DNA of 64,000 bases from Branchiostoma floridae (lineage: Eukaryota; Chordata; Leptocardii; Amphioxiformes; Branchiostomatidae): contig NC_049982.1 of assembly GCF_000003815.2 (NCBI RefSeq), positions 27,648,357 through 27,712,356 of the forward strand. Reading direction: 5' to 3'. Under the pieces are notes generated by a model. It was not told the origin of the DNA. It worked only from the letters and a program-made list of their open reading frames with translations, and ran no database searches. Positions 23,240-35,554 of the stretch are shown one piece after another. How positions within the stretch are numbered: position 1 is the stretch's first letter; the number at the start of each line of letters is the position of its first letter. The translations under genes were made by a program, and so were the position numbers.

Positions 23240-23638
23240 CCGGGAAAAAAAAGTTTCCCGGGAAAGGAATATATACCAATATAGAATATAGAATACAGTT
23301 ACCAGAAATAAGCCTCCATAGCAGGCTCTCTATGGTCTTTTGTGGCACTTTTGTTGGCCATTTCTTTTTGTACTGGGTCGCTGATTGCTGGCCTTTTCTG
23401 ACAGCCGGCCATGTCCGAAAACAAAATGCCAGCGCTTAGCTAGCAGGGTTTGGGCAAGCTAATCACCAAGTCGCTCTACTCGAAATAGAATGACATTGCT
23501 AATAGTCGTCGGTGTCTGGTTGGTATGTGCATAACATGTACGGATAAAAATGATTGCACTTCTTCACTTCTTTGTCTTTGATTATATTTACAATCTAAGT
23601 AAACACAAATCTAAACGAGTTTTAAAATACACATGCGG

Positions 23639-23757
23639 CCTTTGAGTTGATAAGCCGAGAATATTCAGAAGTGTCCTGTTTTTTAGCCAAGATACTCCTG
23701 TCTGCAGCTCGAAGTTGTGCCGACCTGCCCAGTTTGTGGGTTTGAGAATAATACGGT
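23639..23757 (-). repeat. exon-like module copy 1 (donor lost)
   Basis: Most diverged copy; the donor ggtatgt of other copies reads cgcatgt. Confidence 0.6.
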
Positions 23758-25162
23758 AAAAAAAGTCAGGAGTCAGTGATTCATATCGTTACAGTCCGAT
23801 GGCCACAACTTGGGTAATTTCTGTCAGTATGTGCTGTGTAAAGGCACCATTTACACTGACCCTTGTTATTAAGCCCTACCATTGTAAGCTCCCCGCAATT
23901 CAGTCCTTGGCTGCGAACAGAGAGTATTTGGTCTAGTCAAGAACAATAACAGTTTATATAAATATGTAATAATCTGTTTTAAAAAAAATTCAGAGTGTCT
24001 CGATAACAGCATAACATTAGTAGCCGTCGTAATATAGGAGTTGATGTTACCTTCTCCTTTGCACACAGTGCTCCACATTCACTGACACCCATTATAAATT
24101 CACGCTTAAACTAAAACCATCGCCGGTTGCCTGACATGTTGTGATACGAAGTCTTTTAGGCCTCACTACAATCTCACAGACAGCAGCGTAAAAAGAATAG
24201 AGGATATGACATTACCGTTTTTTCTAAATCATGTTATGTCATGCACCTTTTAAACTTTTTGAAAAAAAAAATTGTGCATGCCTTATTTGAAGTTATTGCA
24301 CAAAAAAAAAAAAAATGTTTGTTCACGATCTTTTGAAGGTCTTAATTTATAGATGAACTTGGTCGGAGACTTGAAATGATCTTTAAGCTACTTCAATTCA
24401 GGATGGTCAGTAGAGAGGCTGACATGTATATTTTGTACTCGCCTGCTCAGCGCTGGTCTCCACACAAAGAGATAAAAGTCCGGTGTCATATTAAAATACC
24501 CTGACACACTTGATATGTAAATGTCGGCGAAACTATTACAAAGGTATAGAGGGGTGATGCATGAGTACATTTTATCAGTCCATGTGCAATAGTTGTAGAT
24601 TATAGAAATACTAACATTGAGCTTTCTTGTGCTTGAAATATGTACTACTATTACCCGACATGCGTACATTTTACTAGTCCATGTACAATATAGTTGTACA
24701 TTGTAGAAATACTAATGTTAACCTTTTTGTACTAAACAAAAGTACCATTACCGGACATATATACGTTTGGTCAGTCCGTGTACAATTAAGTGAAGGTTGT
24801 AGAACTATATGTATACTAGTCTTATATTTTCCATTAGTATTTGTTTTAAGAATAAATGGGGAAAATAGAAGGGTACTGCCCTAGTTTATGGTGTTACTGA
24901 TAACACAACAATGTTGTCATGGTTACAGATCTTCATGTGTACCCGAACATTACATGTAGATAAACTGCCATCTGAAGGTGGGAGGGATGATCACTGTCAC
25001 CCCGGGGGAGGGGGATAAAGCTCCACCCCTGTAGGGTTGTCACTGTGTTCATGGGTAGTACATTGGAGAGACTGGGGAGAGGACTCGATCCCGAACGTCT
25101 TTGATTGTATTTACCGTCTAGGTATAGCACAAATCTAAACGATTTTGAAAATACACATACCG

Positions 25163-25284
25163 CCTTAGAGTTGATAAGCCGAGAATCTTCAGAAGTGTCC
25201 TGTTTTTTAGCCAAGATACTGCCGTCTGGAGCTCGAAGTTTTGCCGACCTGCCCAGTTTGTGGGTTTGATACTAATGCGGTAAC
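25163..25284 (-). repeat. exon-like module copy 2
   Basis: Ends ctctaaggcg before gtatgtg on the minus strand; the donor is intact. Confidence 0.7.
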
Positions 25285-25699
25285 CAAGACAAAATGTATA
25301 AGAACCGCACTGGGCGGTCTAGGGTCCCCTCTGAGTAATCATTAAGCAAAAGGCGGTATTGTTTCACACAAAAAATATCCTAAGGCGATACGGGTGCTGT
25401 GTTATGTAAGACAGGGGGTATTTTTTATATTGTGTAACAAAAAGGTTACAGCGATGTTTGCAAAGTAGATAAGTATGACAACATTATAGAACATTGAACA
25501 CAGAAAGCACAACAAATATGGATGCCGTCCGTATAATCGTATCAACGTGGACGAATGGAACTAAGATAGGCACCTCATATGTCATATGAAAATGAACTTT
25601 GCTGGAACCAAACTATATCAACATAACTGAGAAACCAGAACAGTAACGCTAGAGGTATACACAACTGTGGCATCGACTTGTGCGCAATCCGTGGTGAAA

Positions 25700-25860
25700 G
25701 CGTGTGTGACTCGGCCAGAAATCAGAGATTCCTGGTTTGAAACCCTGTGATAAGCCCGGAAGTTTGCATCCTTGAAAGACCCTTAACGACTTCCCTCACT
25801 TCACCCATGTGTAAATGACTACCACGCCTCGGACACGTTGAAGAACGCCCTTATTTGTTT
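25700..25860 (-). repeat. SINE/LINE-tail-like dispersed segment
   Basis: Reverse complement matches 27640-27830, 31290-31480, 36850-37030 and 54810-55020 (cgaggygtg, gggacctcc, aaagacggccctaacc, ggattgcgca). Confidence 0.55.
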
Positions 25861-27000
25861 ATTTGTTTATGGAACTTTCGATATCAAGTGGAGTGCGTGA
25901 CAAAACAGGTGACAGGTCACCTCTACAAGTTGCCTCCCCGAAACAAACATAATACACATTTAAGTAAATGATTAGGTACAAAACCGGTATATACAGTAAT
26001 ACTCGGACAAAGACACTTATCGATCAAAATAAAAAAAAGTCGGAGCCCTTCCCGGTGTCAGTGGTTCATATCCTGACAGTCCAATGGCCACAACTGGGGC
26101 CCTTCTGTCATATATAAATATTAAGGTGACTATGTGCTGTGTACAGGATACCATTCACACTGACCCTTGTGATTTAGCCCTACCATTGTAAGCTCCTCCC
26201 AATTCAGCCCCTGGCTGCAAATAGAGAGTATCGGGTCCCCTCAATAACAAGAACAATTCATATGTATGATATAGTGATAGCTTAGTTGCAGATGTATTGT
26301 TTATTCAATTGTAATACTACATGTTATAGTACTTAGTCTTTATGATTAGTATCCCATCATGGGATTTGCTGCATTTAGCCCACATGGGCAGGAACATGCA
26401 AATAAAGATCATCAAGTCATTAAGTTGAAAGAAGTCTTGAGAGAGTCTAGATAACAGCATAACAGTAATAGCCGTCGTAATATGAGAGTTTATGTTCCTT
26501 CCCCTTTGCACACAGTGCTCCACGTGCACTGACACACATTACAAAATTTACGCTTAAGCTAAAGCCATCCCCGATTGCCTGAAATATTGCAATACGATGT
26601 CTTTTAGGCCTCAGTACAGTCTCACAGACAGCAGCGTAAAAATGTTAGGTTATGGCATAACCATATTTTCTCGATCATATTATGTGATGCACCTTTCAAC
26701 CGTTTTGAAATTAAAAACTTTTTGCATGCTTTATTTGAAGTTATTGCCCAGATAATGTTTGTTGAAGACCTGTTGACGGTTTTGAATTATAGATGAACTT
26801 GGTCGGAGACTTGAAGTGCTCTTTTAATTACTTCAATTCAGAATTGTCGGTAGAGGGGTTGACATATGGCGTGTGTGTTCGGTGCTAATCTCCACACTAA
26901 AAGATGGAAGTCCGGTCACTCCGGTGTCATATTACTTAATACTCTGAGCCACTTAATATGTAAATGTGACCTGAACTATTACAAAGGTAAAGATTATTTA

Positions 27001-27639
27001 TGGTGCTTTCATTCCTTGACAAAGACTGGTCATGTTAAGCAAAAACTTTTGTGTAGGATAAAACTAGTTCAAGATGAAGCAATATTGTGTAGTACGATTA
27101 TCATATTATGTCTGTAATACTAACAAATGGCTTTTAACATCGTGTTGTGCAGAGCCAGTTTTCTTCATATAAAAAGTTGTAAAATAAATGTGGATGAGAT
27201 CTTCTCAATAGCATGTTGCAATGTGCATATTCTGATGTACGTTCTTCAAATGTGACACATACTTTGAGACTATAATGATTTAATCTTATGGCTGGCATTC
27301 TCAGGTCACCCGAAACTGATGCGTGTGCGCGTAAAAAACAAAGGTTCTGACAGAATAAATTTTATGTCTGAAATTCAAGCGATGACGAAGGTCGTAAAAA
27401 GTACCAGCCACCAAAAGGACTGGATAACAAACGAAACATTAGCTTCTAATTGTTCGCTCATCAGGGCCGCCGTATATATATGCTAGGTTTCCTTGTTTTA
27501 GAAGATGACGTTACAAACGCGAGCCTATCCAGTGATCCTACGGAGCCCAAGATGATGTTGCACTTTGAAAGGAAAATACTAGACTTCGTTGCAGTCTTCG
27601 AAAGAGAGTTTTGCCACTGACCCTGGGAAGGACTCCTGA
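27001..27639. other. centre between divergent repeat arrays, no gene recognised
   Basis: Unique-looking AT-rich DNA between the inverted copies on the left and the plus-strand units on the right. Confidence 0.4.
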
Positions 27640-28361
27640 CATTTTTGTATGTGCGTTATTTAACGTGTCCGAGGTGTGGCTCTCCTTAAACACGGGACCT
27701 CCAGTTCACGTCCTATCCGAAAGACGGCCCTAACCCAAAGCTACGTAGTCATTTACGCATGGGTGAAATGAGGAAAGTGCCTTTCCTAAGAATGCAGCAT
27801 TGGGGCTTATCAGAGGTTTCAAACCAAGGATCTCTGAGTTCTGGGCGAATCACACACGCTTTCCCCACAAATTGCGCAACACGATGCTACGGAAGTGTGT
27901 GCGCCTCAAGGGTTACTGCTGCTGTTTTTGTTTATCTCTTTTAACCACAGCCATTTTCAACGTGGCGATTTTAAGCTAGGGTATATAGTGGAGTTATAAG
28001 AAGTTAAACTCGTACACCATGTAGTCACGTTTTCAGTTATGTTGATGTAGTTTAGTTGCCAGCAAATTTCATTTTTATCAGTTGCCTACCTTAGTTCCGT
28101 TTGGCTACGTTGATGCGATTATACGGACGGCATCCATATTTGTTGCGCTTTCTTTGTTCATTGTTCTATAATGTTGTGACATATATCTACATTGCAAACA
28201 TCGATGGGACATTTTGGTTACACAATGTAAAAAAATGCCCCCTGCCGTACATAACACAGCGCCCGTATCGCCTTAGGATATTTTTTGTGGGAAACAATAC
28301 CGACATTTGCCTAATGATTACTCAGTAGGGACACTTGGCCGGTTCTTTTGCATATTTTCCT

Positions 28362-28487
28362 GGTTACCGCATTAGTATCAAACTCACAAACTGGGCAGGT
28401 CGGCAAAACTTCGAGCTCCAGACGGCAGTATCTTGGCTAAAAAAACAGGACACTTCTGACGATTCTCGGCTTATCAACTCTAAGGCG
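28362..28487 (+). repeat. exon-like module copy 3 (unit A, first)
   Basis: From ggttaccgcattag to a good donor (gcg then gtatgtg); contains gggcaggtcggcaaaacttc. Confidence 0.75.
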
Positions 28488-28800
28488 GTATGTGTATAAA
28501 CAGTTGGTTCTTCATTTTTTATTCTCCACTATATACTGTAGTGCTTGCTGTAGGTTTAGGTTACTGCAGACTATAGTGCATTTCTGCTGGCTGTAGGTTT
28601 ATGTTACAGGTGGGCTAGGTGCCAGGGTTAGTGCGACAGGGAAGTTCCAGTCTATGCGCGCGCAGCTACCTGCCAAACCCGTTCCAATGCTATTTCCACA
28701 TTCTGCACTGGTCAAAAAACCCTACAACAGCCAACATCGTCATGGCAATGTATGTTTTCCATTGCCAATCTTGTTTTTTTTTAGTTCTGGGCGTTGACAC

Positions 28801-29292
28801 CTAAGCATTTTGCACAGTCGGTCCACTTAAGATAACCAATTTGTTCTGCACAGTTTCTTAAAGAACATAGTCACAACACTTCGGTTTTTGCTCTGTTCAA
28901 AACTAGACCAGAGAAAGATGAAAAGTCTTCAATAATTTTGAGACAATTATAGAAAAATTATCTCCAAGTGTCAAAATATTGTCATCCGCAAAATGAAAAA
29001 TGAGTAATTCTACTTTATCACAAGACGGGAAACAAATACCTTAGTCGACTGTCAGATTTTCAGAGCGAAAACCTCCACTGCCAGGACAAACAAAAGGGCT
29101 GATAATGGGCATCCCTGGCGGACACCTCTTTCTAGGTCGATCCATTCAGACATATGAACACAATGATTAATACAACTTTGTGAGTTTTTCGTGTACACAT
29201 CTATCCAACGTATTATGTAAGAACCAAGGTTGAATCTCTTGGTTACATTTAGAATTAAATCTTTGGAGATACTATCATGTTCTTTAATGCTG
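28801..29292 (-). mobile_element. dead L1/Tx1-like LINE reverse transcriptase fragment (unit A)
   Basis: On the minus strand the frame reads EWIDLERGVRQGCPLSALLF then VLAVEVFALKI and a stop. The RQGCP box is at 29126-29106. Further on come FADDNILTLG (box at 28992-28981) and VLNRAKTEVL. These are palm motifs of LINE reverse transcriptases in the expected order, with stops and frameshifts between them. Confidence 0.85.
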
Positions 29293-29483
29293 TCACATTT
29301 ATCTACATTGCAAACATTTATGTAACCTTTTGCTCACACTATAAAGAATACCCCCTGTCACACATAATACAGCGTCAGTATCGCCTTAGGATATTTTTTG
29401 TGTGAAACAATACCGACTTTTGCTTAATGATTACTCAGAAGGGACCCTAGACCGCCCAGTGCGGTTCTTCTGCATTTTTTCTT

Positions 29484-29607
29484 GGTTACCGCATTAGTAT
29501 CAAACCCACAACTGGGCAGGTCGGCAAAACTTCGAGCTCCGGACGGCAGTATCTTATCTAAAAAACAGGACACTTCTGAAGATTCTCGGCTTATCAACTT
29601 AAATTTG
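29484..29607 (+). repeat. exon-like module copy 4 (unit A, second)
   Basis: Ends aaatttg before gtatgtg, differing from copy 3 at the last ten bases of the module. Confidence 0.75.
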
Positions 29608-29744
29608 GTATGTGTATTTTTAAAATCCTTTAGATTTGTGTTTTACCTAAATGGCAAATATAATCAAAGACCTTCAGGATCCAGTCTTCCTCCCCCTCTC
29701 TCCAGTGTACTACATACATTAGGAACACTGTGACTACTCTAAAG

Positions 29745-29984
29745 TAGCCTGGATACCAGTCACTCGCTCTATACTATAGCCCTTTCGCGGTAATGTATGA
29801 TCCTTATGCCAGGGAAGGTCCAAGCCCCAGTCTCTATTTGCACTCAGAGGTAATGGCATCCAGTTTCTGATAACTATACCCGCGAGGTAATCAGGGCCCG
29901 CGTGCTGTGTTTGGCGGCGGGGCTAATCGGTTGCCGGCCCGGAGTGATTAGCGAGTATAGCACGGCGGTCTGGATACCAGGCTA
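29745..29984. mobile_element. 240-bp inverted-repeat element with 9-bp target duplication (unit A)
   Basis: Ends tagcctggataccag and ctggataccaggcta. ACTCTAAAG flanks it on both sides (29736-29744 and 29985-29993). A 9-bp duplication is typical of Mutator-type elements, but no transposase is present. Confidence 0.7.
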
Positions 29985-31289
29985 ACTCTAAAGGTACTAT
30001 GAAGCTTTATCCCCCTCCCCTGGGGTGACAGTGACTTCATTATCATCCCTCCCTCCTTCAGATGGCAGTCTATCCACATGTTCAGGTACACATGAACATT
30101 CTGTAACCATGACAACATTATTGTGTTATCAGTAACACCATAAACTAGGGCAGTATCCTTCTATTTTCCCGATTTGTTCTTAAAACAAATACTGATGGAC
30201 AATATAATACGTATAGTTCTACAACCTTCACTTAATTGTACACGGGCTGATCAAACGTATATATGTCCGGCAATGGTACATTTGTTTAGTATAGGATAGT
30301 TAATATTAGTATTTCTACAATGCACAACTATTATACATGGACTGTTACATGTACGGATGTCGGGTAATAGTAGTGCATTTGTCAAGCACAAGAAAGCTCA
30401 ATTTTAAGTAATTCTAAAATCTACAACTATTGCACATGGACTGATAAAATGTACTCATGCATCACCCCTCTATACCTTTGTAATAGATTCGCCCACATTT
30501 ACATATCAAGTGTCTGAGAGTATTTTAATATGGCACCGGACTTTTATCTCTTTGTGTGGTGACTAGCGCTGAGCAGGCGAGCACACAATATATATGTCAA
30601 CCTCTCTACTGACCATCCTGAATTGAAGTACCTAACAGATCATTTCAATGTCTCCGACCAAGTTCATCTATAAGTTAAGACCTTCAAAAGATCGTGAACA
30701 AACATTATTTGTGCAATAACTTCAAATAAGGCATGCACAAACTTTTTTGATTTCAAAACATAACATGAAAAAAATGGTAATGCCATATCCTCAATTTTTT
30801 TACGCTAAGGTCTGTGAGATTGTACTGAGGCCTAAAAGACTTCGTATCACAACATTTCAGGCAACCGGCGATGGCTTTAGTTCAATCGTAAATTTATAAC
30901 GGGTGTCAGTGTGCGTGGATCACTGTGTGCAAAGGGGAGGTAACATCAACTCTCATAGTACGACGGTTACTAATGTTATGCTGTTATCTAGACACTCTCA
31001 AGACTTTTTTTTCAACACATTGTTACATATATATAAACTGTTGTTGTTCTGGAGTAAACCAAATACTCTCTCTTCGCAGCCTGGGGCTGAATTGCGGGGA
31101 GCTTACAATAGTAGGGCTTAATAACAAGGGTCAGTGTAAATGGTAGCCTGTACACAGCACACAGTCACCTTAGTATGACAGATATTTCCCCAGTTGTGAC
31201 CGTTGGACTGTAAGGATATGAACCACTGACACCGGGAAGGGCCCCTCCATTTTTCGACGAGTGACTTTTTTCGATAAGTGCGTTCTTTA

Positions 31290-31500
31290 ATGTGTCCGGG
31301 GCGTGACTCTCCTCAAACACGGGACCTCCAGGTAACGTCCTATCCGAAAGACGGCCCTAACCCGAAGCTGGGTAGTCATTTACACATGGGTAAAGTGAGG
31401 AAAGTCGTTTTTAAAAGTGCCTTTCCGAAGAATGCAACATAGGGGCTTATCAGAGTTCTGGTCGAATCACACACGGTTTCCCCAGGGATTGCGCACCACG
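31290..31500 (+). repeat. dispersed tail segment (unit A, second)
   Basis: Same family as 27640-27830. Confidence 0.5.
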
Positions 31501-31871
31501 ATGCCACTGAGTTGTGTATTCCATAGTTGCTGTTTTTTGCCCCTCAGTTATGTTGATATAGTTTGGTTACCAGCAAATTTCATTTTCATGAGGAAACCTA
31601 TCATAGTTCCATTCGGCCATGTTGATACGATTATACGAACGGCATCCATATTTGTTGCGCTTTCTGTGATCAATGTTCTATAATGTTGTCACATTTATCT
31701 ACATCGCAAACATCGATGTAACCTTTTGGTGACACAATAAAGAAATACCCCCTGCCTTGCATAACACGACGCCCGTATCGCTTTAGGATATTTTCTGTGG
31801 TAAACAATACCGCCTTTTGCCTAATGATTACTCAGTAGGGACACTAGACCGGTTCTTCTGCATTTTTCCTT

Positions 31872-31996
31872 GGTTACCACATTATCATCAAACCCACAAA
31901 CTGGGCAGGTCGGCACTACTTCGAGCTCCAGACGGCAGTATCTTGGCTAAAAAACAGGACACTTCTGAAGATTCTCGGCTCATTAACTCAAATTTG
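31872..31996 (+). repeat. exon-like module copy 5 (unit A, third)
   Basis: Starts ggttaccacatta; ends aatttg before gtatgtg. Confidence 0.75.
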
Positions 31997-32204
31997 GTAT
32001 GTGTATTAAAATCGTTTAAATTTGTGTATTACCTAGATGACAAATGCAATCAAAGACAAATAAGGGAAGATGTAGAATCATTTTTTAATTGTACATGTTG
32101 CGTACATACCAATCAGACACCGGTAACGATTAGCCATGCAACCATTTTCAGAGATTGGCGATTTGGTGATTAGCTTGCCTTGGGGGTGGTGTTTGCCAGA
32201 AAGC

Positions 32205-32300
32205 TACACAAATTGGCTGATCGACCTTTTCTGGGGTAGTGGTTTGCACGCTGGTTTTGAGAACTGCTTTCCAGGGTTTGATCCCGGGTGTCGGCATCTT
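32205..32300 (+). mobile_element. tRNA-like (SINE-type) segment, unit A
   Basis: ggggtagtggtttgc resembles an RNA polymerase III A box and gggtttgatccc, ~40 bp later, a B box. Copies lie in units B, C and D. Confidence 0.5.
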
Positions 32301-32753
32301 AATTACCTTGATAAAAAGCAGGTATTGTTTTTGGTAGCCAACATGTTTTGGAGTTTGTGTTTCCGGACCGATATATATATTTGGATTGCGATTACCTTTG
32401 CTATGGGGGGTAGAATGTGTGAGCCATTGTGCTTTAGCTTGAATTAGAAGTTTCTGCAGTTTTGTGGTTCGTTTTTCTTTTTAAATATTTACACCCCTTT
32501 TCCTGATGTCGAGTGATCTGGCCTTTCGTCTCTCTCAACCTCCTTGGGACAATTCATTGTGCCAATCATTCATTGTGCCAATCTTGTGCAAAATCATTGC
32601 ACAAATCTATTTTAAATCTATTCAAAAATCTTTTGATTTGTGCAATGAAACCGCGGGTCTCTCCAAACGTATCCAAGCAGTTACGGAGAGTTTTACAGCT
32701 GAATAAAAGCAGACTGTGAAACAAGAATTGAAGGAGTACGAAGAAAGAGTTAG

Positions 32754-32879
32754 CGTAACGAGTTGTCCTTCATCAAAACGAGTTTGTATTTCGTTGCCAA
32801 TATCGCCCTGTGGCAGGTCCATGTTTCTCGACTCTCCGCGGCTCGTGATATCCATTTTGCCATTAGCAACTTTATGCAC
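32754..32879 (-). pseudogene. orphan eIF5A exon 3 in unit A, donor site broken
   Basis: A minus-strand open segment of 42 codons encodes VHKVANGKMDITSRG, then LPQGDIGNEIQTRFDEGQLVT. It aligns with exon 3 of the two eIF5A genes (IKLPQGDVGHEIQSR in paralogue 1). An acceptor AG lies directly before it, and about 110 bp of paralogue-like intron 3 follows at 32636-32753. The donor, gtaact in the other copies, reads ctaact here, so the exon could not be spliced normally. I found no exons 1, 2 or 4 on the same strand nearby, so this is a duplicated gene fragment. Confidence 0.8.
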
Positions 32880-33930
32880 CTAGAGAACAGGAAATAGACC
32901 AAGGGTCACCTCTGAAACATGTTTCGTGCCCGTTGTTGACAAGGTTATTTCCGTGTAAAACAGACATCTACATATTTGCTCTCCCTCACCGAAGCAATAC
33001 TAAAGTCAGATTACCCCTGGTACTGTCCTTGTACTCTGTGTAAAGTGGATTATATGCCTGTCGCTAAATTCAGTAAAAGGTCGTGACATCACGATTAGCT
33101 ACATGTAAGATGAGCTGAAAATTGGGAATTGTGACGTATTACGGTTTTCTAATGAACAAGAGTTCGTAGACCTCCCACTTGCATGACGTGTATTGGGTGT
33201 TTTCAGACTTAAATTTTTTTGTAGGGTATGGCGTTCCTGAGGAACAAGATATCAAATCTATATAAAAAAAACAGGAAATTCCCTTTACGCCCTCGGTGTA
33301 TGGTACGAATTCGGCTGTTTGTGAAATATAAGTCGTTAAAGTGCCTTTCCTAAGAATGCAGCATTGGGGCTTATCAGAGGTCAGGTTTCAAACCAAGGAT
33401 CTCTGAGTTCTGGGCGAATCACACACGCTTTCCCCACGGATTGCGCACCGCGATGCTACGGAAGTGTGTGCGCCTCAAGGGTTACTGCTGCTGTTTTTGT
33501 TTATCTCTTTTAATCACAGTCATTTTTAACGTGGCGATTTTAAGCTAGGGTATATAGTGGAGTTATAGGAAGTTAAACTCGTACACCATGTAGTCACGTT
33601 TTCAGTTATGTTGATGTAGTTTAGTTGCCAGCAAATTTCATTTTTATCAGTTGCCTACCTTAGTTCCGTTTGGCTACGTTGATACGATTATACGGACGGC
33701 ATCCGTATTTGTTGCGCTTTCTTTGTTCATTGTTCTGTAATGTTGTGACATTTATCTACATTGCAAACATCGATGGGACATTTTGGTTACACAATGTAAA
33801 AAAATGCCCCCTGCCGTACATAACACAGCGCCCGTATCGCCTTAGGATATTTTTTGTGTGAAACAATACCGACATTTGCCTAATGATTACTCAGTAGGGA
33901 CACTTGGCCGGTTCTTTTGCATATTTTCCT

Positions 33931-34056
33931 GGTTACCGCATTAGTATCAAACTCACAAACTGGGCAGGTCGGCAAGACTTCGAGCTCCAGACGGCAGTAT
34001 CTTGGCTAAAAAAACAGGACACTTCTGAAGATTCTCGGCTTATCAACTCTAAGGCG
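33931..34056 (+). repeat. exon-like module copy 6 (unit B, first)
   Basis: As copy 3, with ggcaagacttc in place of ggcaaaacttc. Confidence 0.75.
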
Positions 34057-34370
34057 GTATGTGTATAAACAGTTGGTTCTTCATTTTTTATTCTCCACTA
34101 TATACTGTAGTGCTTGCTGTAGGTTTAGGTTACTGCAGACTATAGTGCATTTCTGCTGGCTGTAGGTTTATGTTACAGGTGGGCTAGGTGCCAGGGTTAG
34201 TGCGACAGGGAAGTTCCAGTCTATGCGCGCGTAGCTACCTGCCAAACCCGTTCCAATGCTATTTCCACATTCTGCACTGGTCAAAAAACCCTACAACAGC
34301 CAACATCGTCATGGCAATGTATGTTTTCCATTGCCAATCTTGTTTTTTTTTTAGTTCTGGGCGTTGACAC

Positions 34371-34862
34371 TTAAGCATTTTGCACAGTCGGTCCACTTAA
34401 GATAACCAATTTGTTCTGCACAGTTTCTTAAAGAACATAGTCACAACACTTCGGTTTTTGCTCTGTTCAAAACTAGACCAGAGAAAGATGAAAAGTCTTC
34501 AATAATTTTGAGACAATTATAGAAAAATTATCTCCAAGTGTCAAAATATTGTCATCCGCAAAATGAAAAATGCGTAATTCTACTTTATCACAAGACGGGA
34601 AACAAATACCTTAGTCGACTGTCAGATTTTCAGAGCGAAAACCTCCACTGCCAGGACAAACAAAAGGGCTGATAATGGGCATCCCTGGCGGACACCTCTT
34701 TCTAGGTCGATCCATTCAGACATATGAACACAATGATTAATACAACTTTGTGAGTTTTTCGTGTACACATCTATCCAACGTATTATGTAAGAACCAAGGT
34801 TGAATCTCTTGGTTACATTTAGAATTAAATCTTTGGAGATACTATCATGTTCTTTAATGCTG
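34371..34862 (-). mobile_element. dead L1/Tx1-like LINE fragment (unit B)
   Basis: Counterpart of 28801-29292 with the same stops, so it was inactive before the unit duplicated. Confidence 0.85.
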
Positions 34863-35053
34863 TCACATTTATCTACATTGCAAACATTTATGTAACCTTT
34901 TGCTCACACTATAAAGAATACCCCCTGCCACACATAATACAGCGTCAGTATCGCCTTAGGATATTTTTTGTGTGAAACAATACCGACTTTTGCTTAATGA
35001 TTACTCAGAAGGGACCCTAGACCGCCCAGTGCGGTTCTTCTGCATTTTTTCTT

Positions 35054-35177
35054 GGTTACCGCATTAGTATCAAACCCACAACTGGGCAGGTCGGCAAAAC
35101 TTCGAGCTCCGGACGGCAGTATCTTATCTAAAAAACAGGACACTTCTGAAGATTCTCGGCTTATCAACTTAAATTTG
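35054..35177 (+). repeat. exon-like module copy 7 (unit B, second)
   Basis: Identical by eye to copy 4. Confidence 0.75.
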
Positions 35178-35314
35178 GTATGTGTATTTTTAAAATCCTT
35201 TAGATTTGTGTTTTACCTAAATGGCAAATATAATCAAAGACCTTCAGGATCCAGTCTTCCTCCCCCTCTCTCCAGTGTACTACATACATTAGGAACACTG
35301 TGACTACTCTAAAG

Positions 35315-35554
35315 TAGCCTGGATACCAGTCACTCGCTCTATACTATAGGCCTTTCGCGGTAATGTATGATCCTTATGCCAGGGAAGGTCCAAGCCCCAG
35401 TCTCTATTTGCACTCAGAGGTAATGGCATCCAGTTTCTGATAACTATACCCGCGAGGTAATCAGGGCCCGCGTGCTGTGTTTGGCGGCGGGGCTAATCGG
35501 TTGCCGGCCCGAAGTGATTAGCGAGTATAGCACGGCGGTCTGGATACCAGGCTA
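35315..35554. mobile_element. 240-bp inverted-repeat element (unit B)
   Basis: As 29745-29984; one base of the right-hand target duplication has changed (tctctaaag). Confidence 0.7.

Larger units (their letters stand above)
23300..27000 (-). repeat. two inverted, incomplete copies of the large repeat unit
   Basis: Read on the minus strand, 24700-23600 and 26900-25080 match stretches of units A-D, including the exon-like module and the segment with gtgtgcaaaggggaggtaac. They lie upstream of the minus-strand eIF5A paralogue 1 just as units A/B lie upstream of paralogue 2. They are more diverged than A-D are from one another. Confidence 0.75.
27775..33337 (+). repeat. large repeat unit A (~5.56 kb)
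   Basis: Matches unit B at an offset of about 5.57 kb and unit C at about 27.2 kb, with few differences. From left to right it holds a dispersed tail segment, three sub-repeats each ending in the exon-like module, a dead LINE fragment, a 240-bp inverted-repeat element, a tRNA-like segment and the orphan eIF5A exon 3. ORFs inside are not preserved between copies, so no protein is claimed. Confidence 0.9.

Noticed and set aside
29482..29733. 83-aa frame (KLRAPDGSILSKKQDTSEDS) present in several repeat units
   Set aside because: It looked like a conserved protein, but copies 8 and 11 carry a 20-bp deletion that shifts the frame and other copies run into different frames, so coding constraint is not supported.
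30903..31121. 72-aa frame (MSVCVDHCVQRGGNINS) found in several units
   Set aside because: Indels shift the frame in the copies at 58098 and ~54450; similarity is at the DNA level from duplication only.
32205..32300. Functional tRNA gene
   Set aside because: The B-box-like word is present but no four-stem cloverleaf or acceptor pairing could be drawn.
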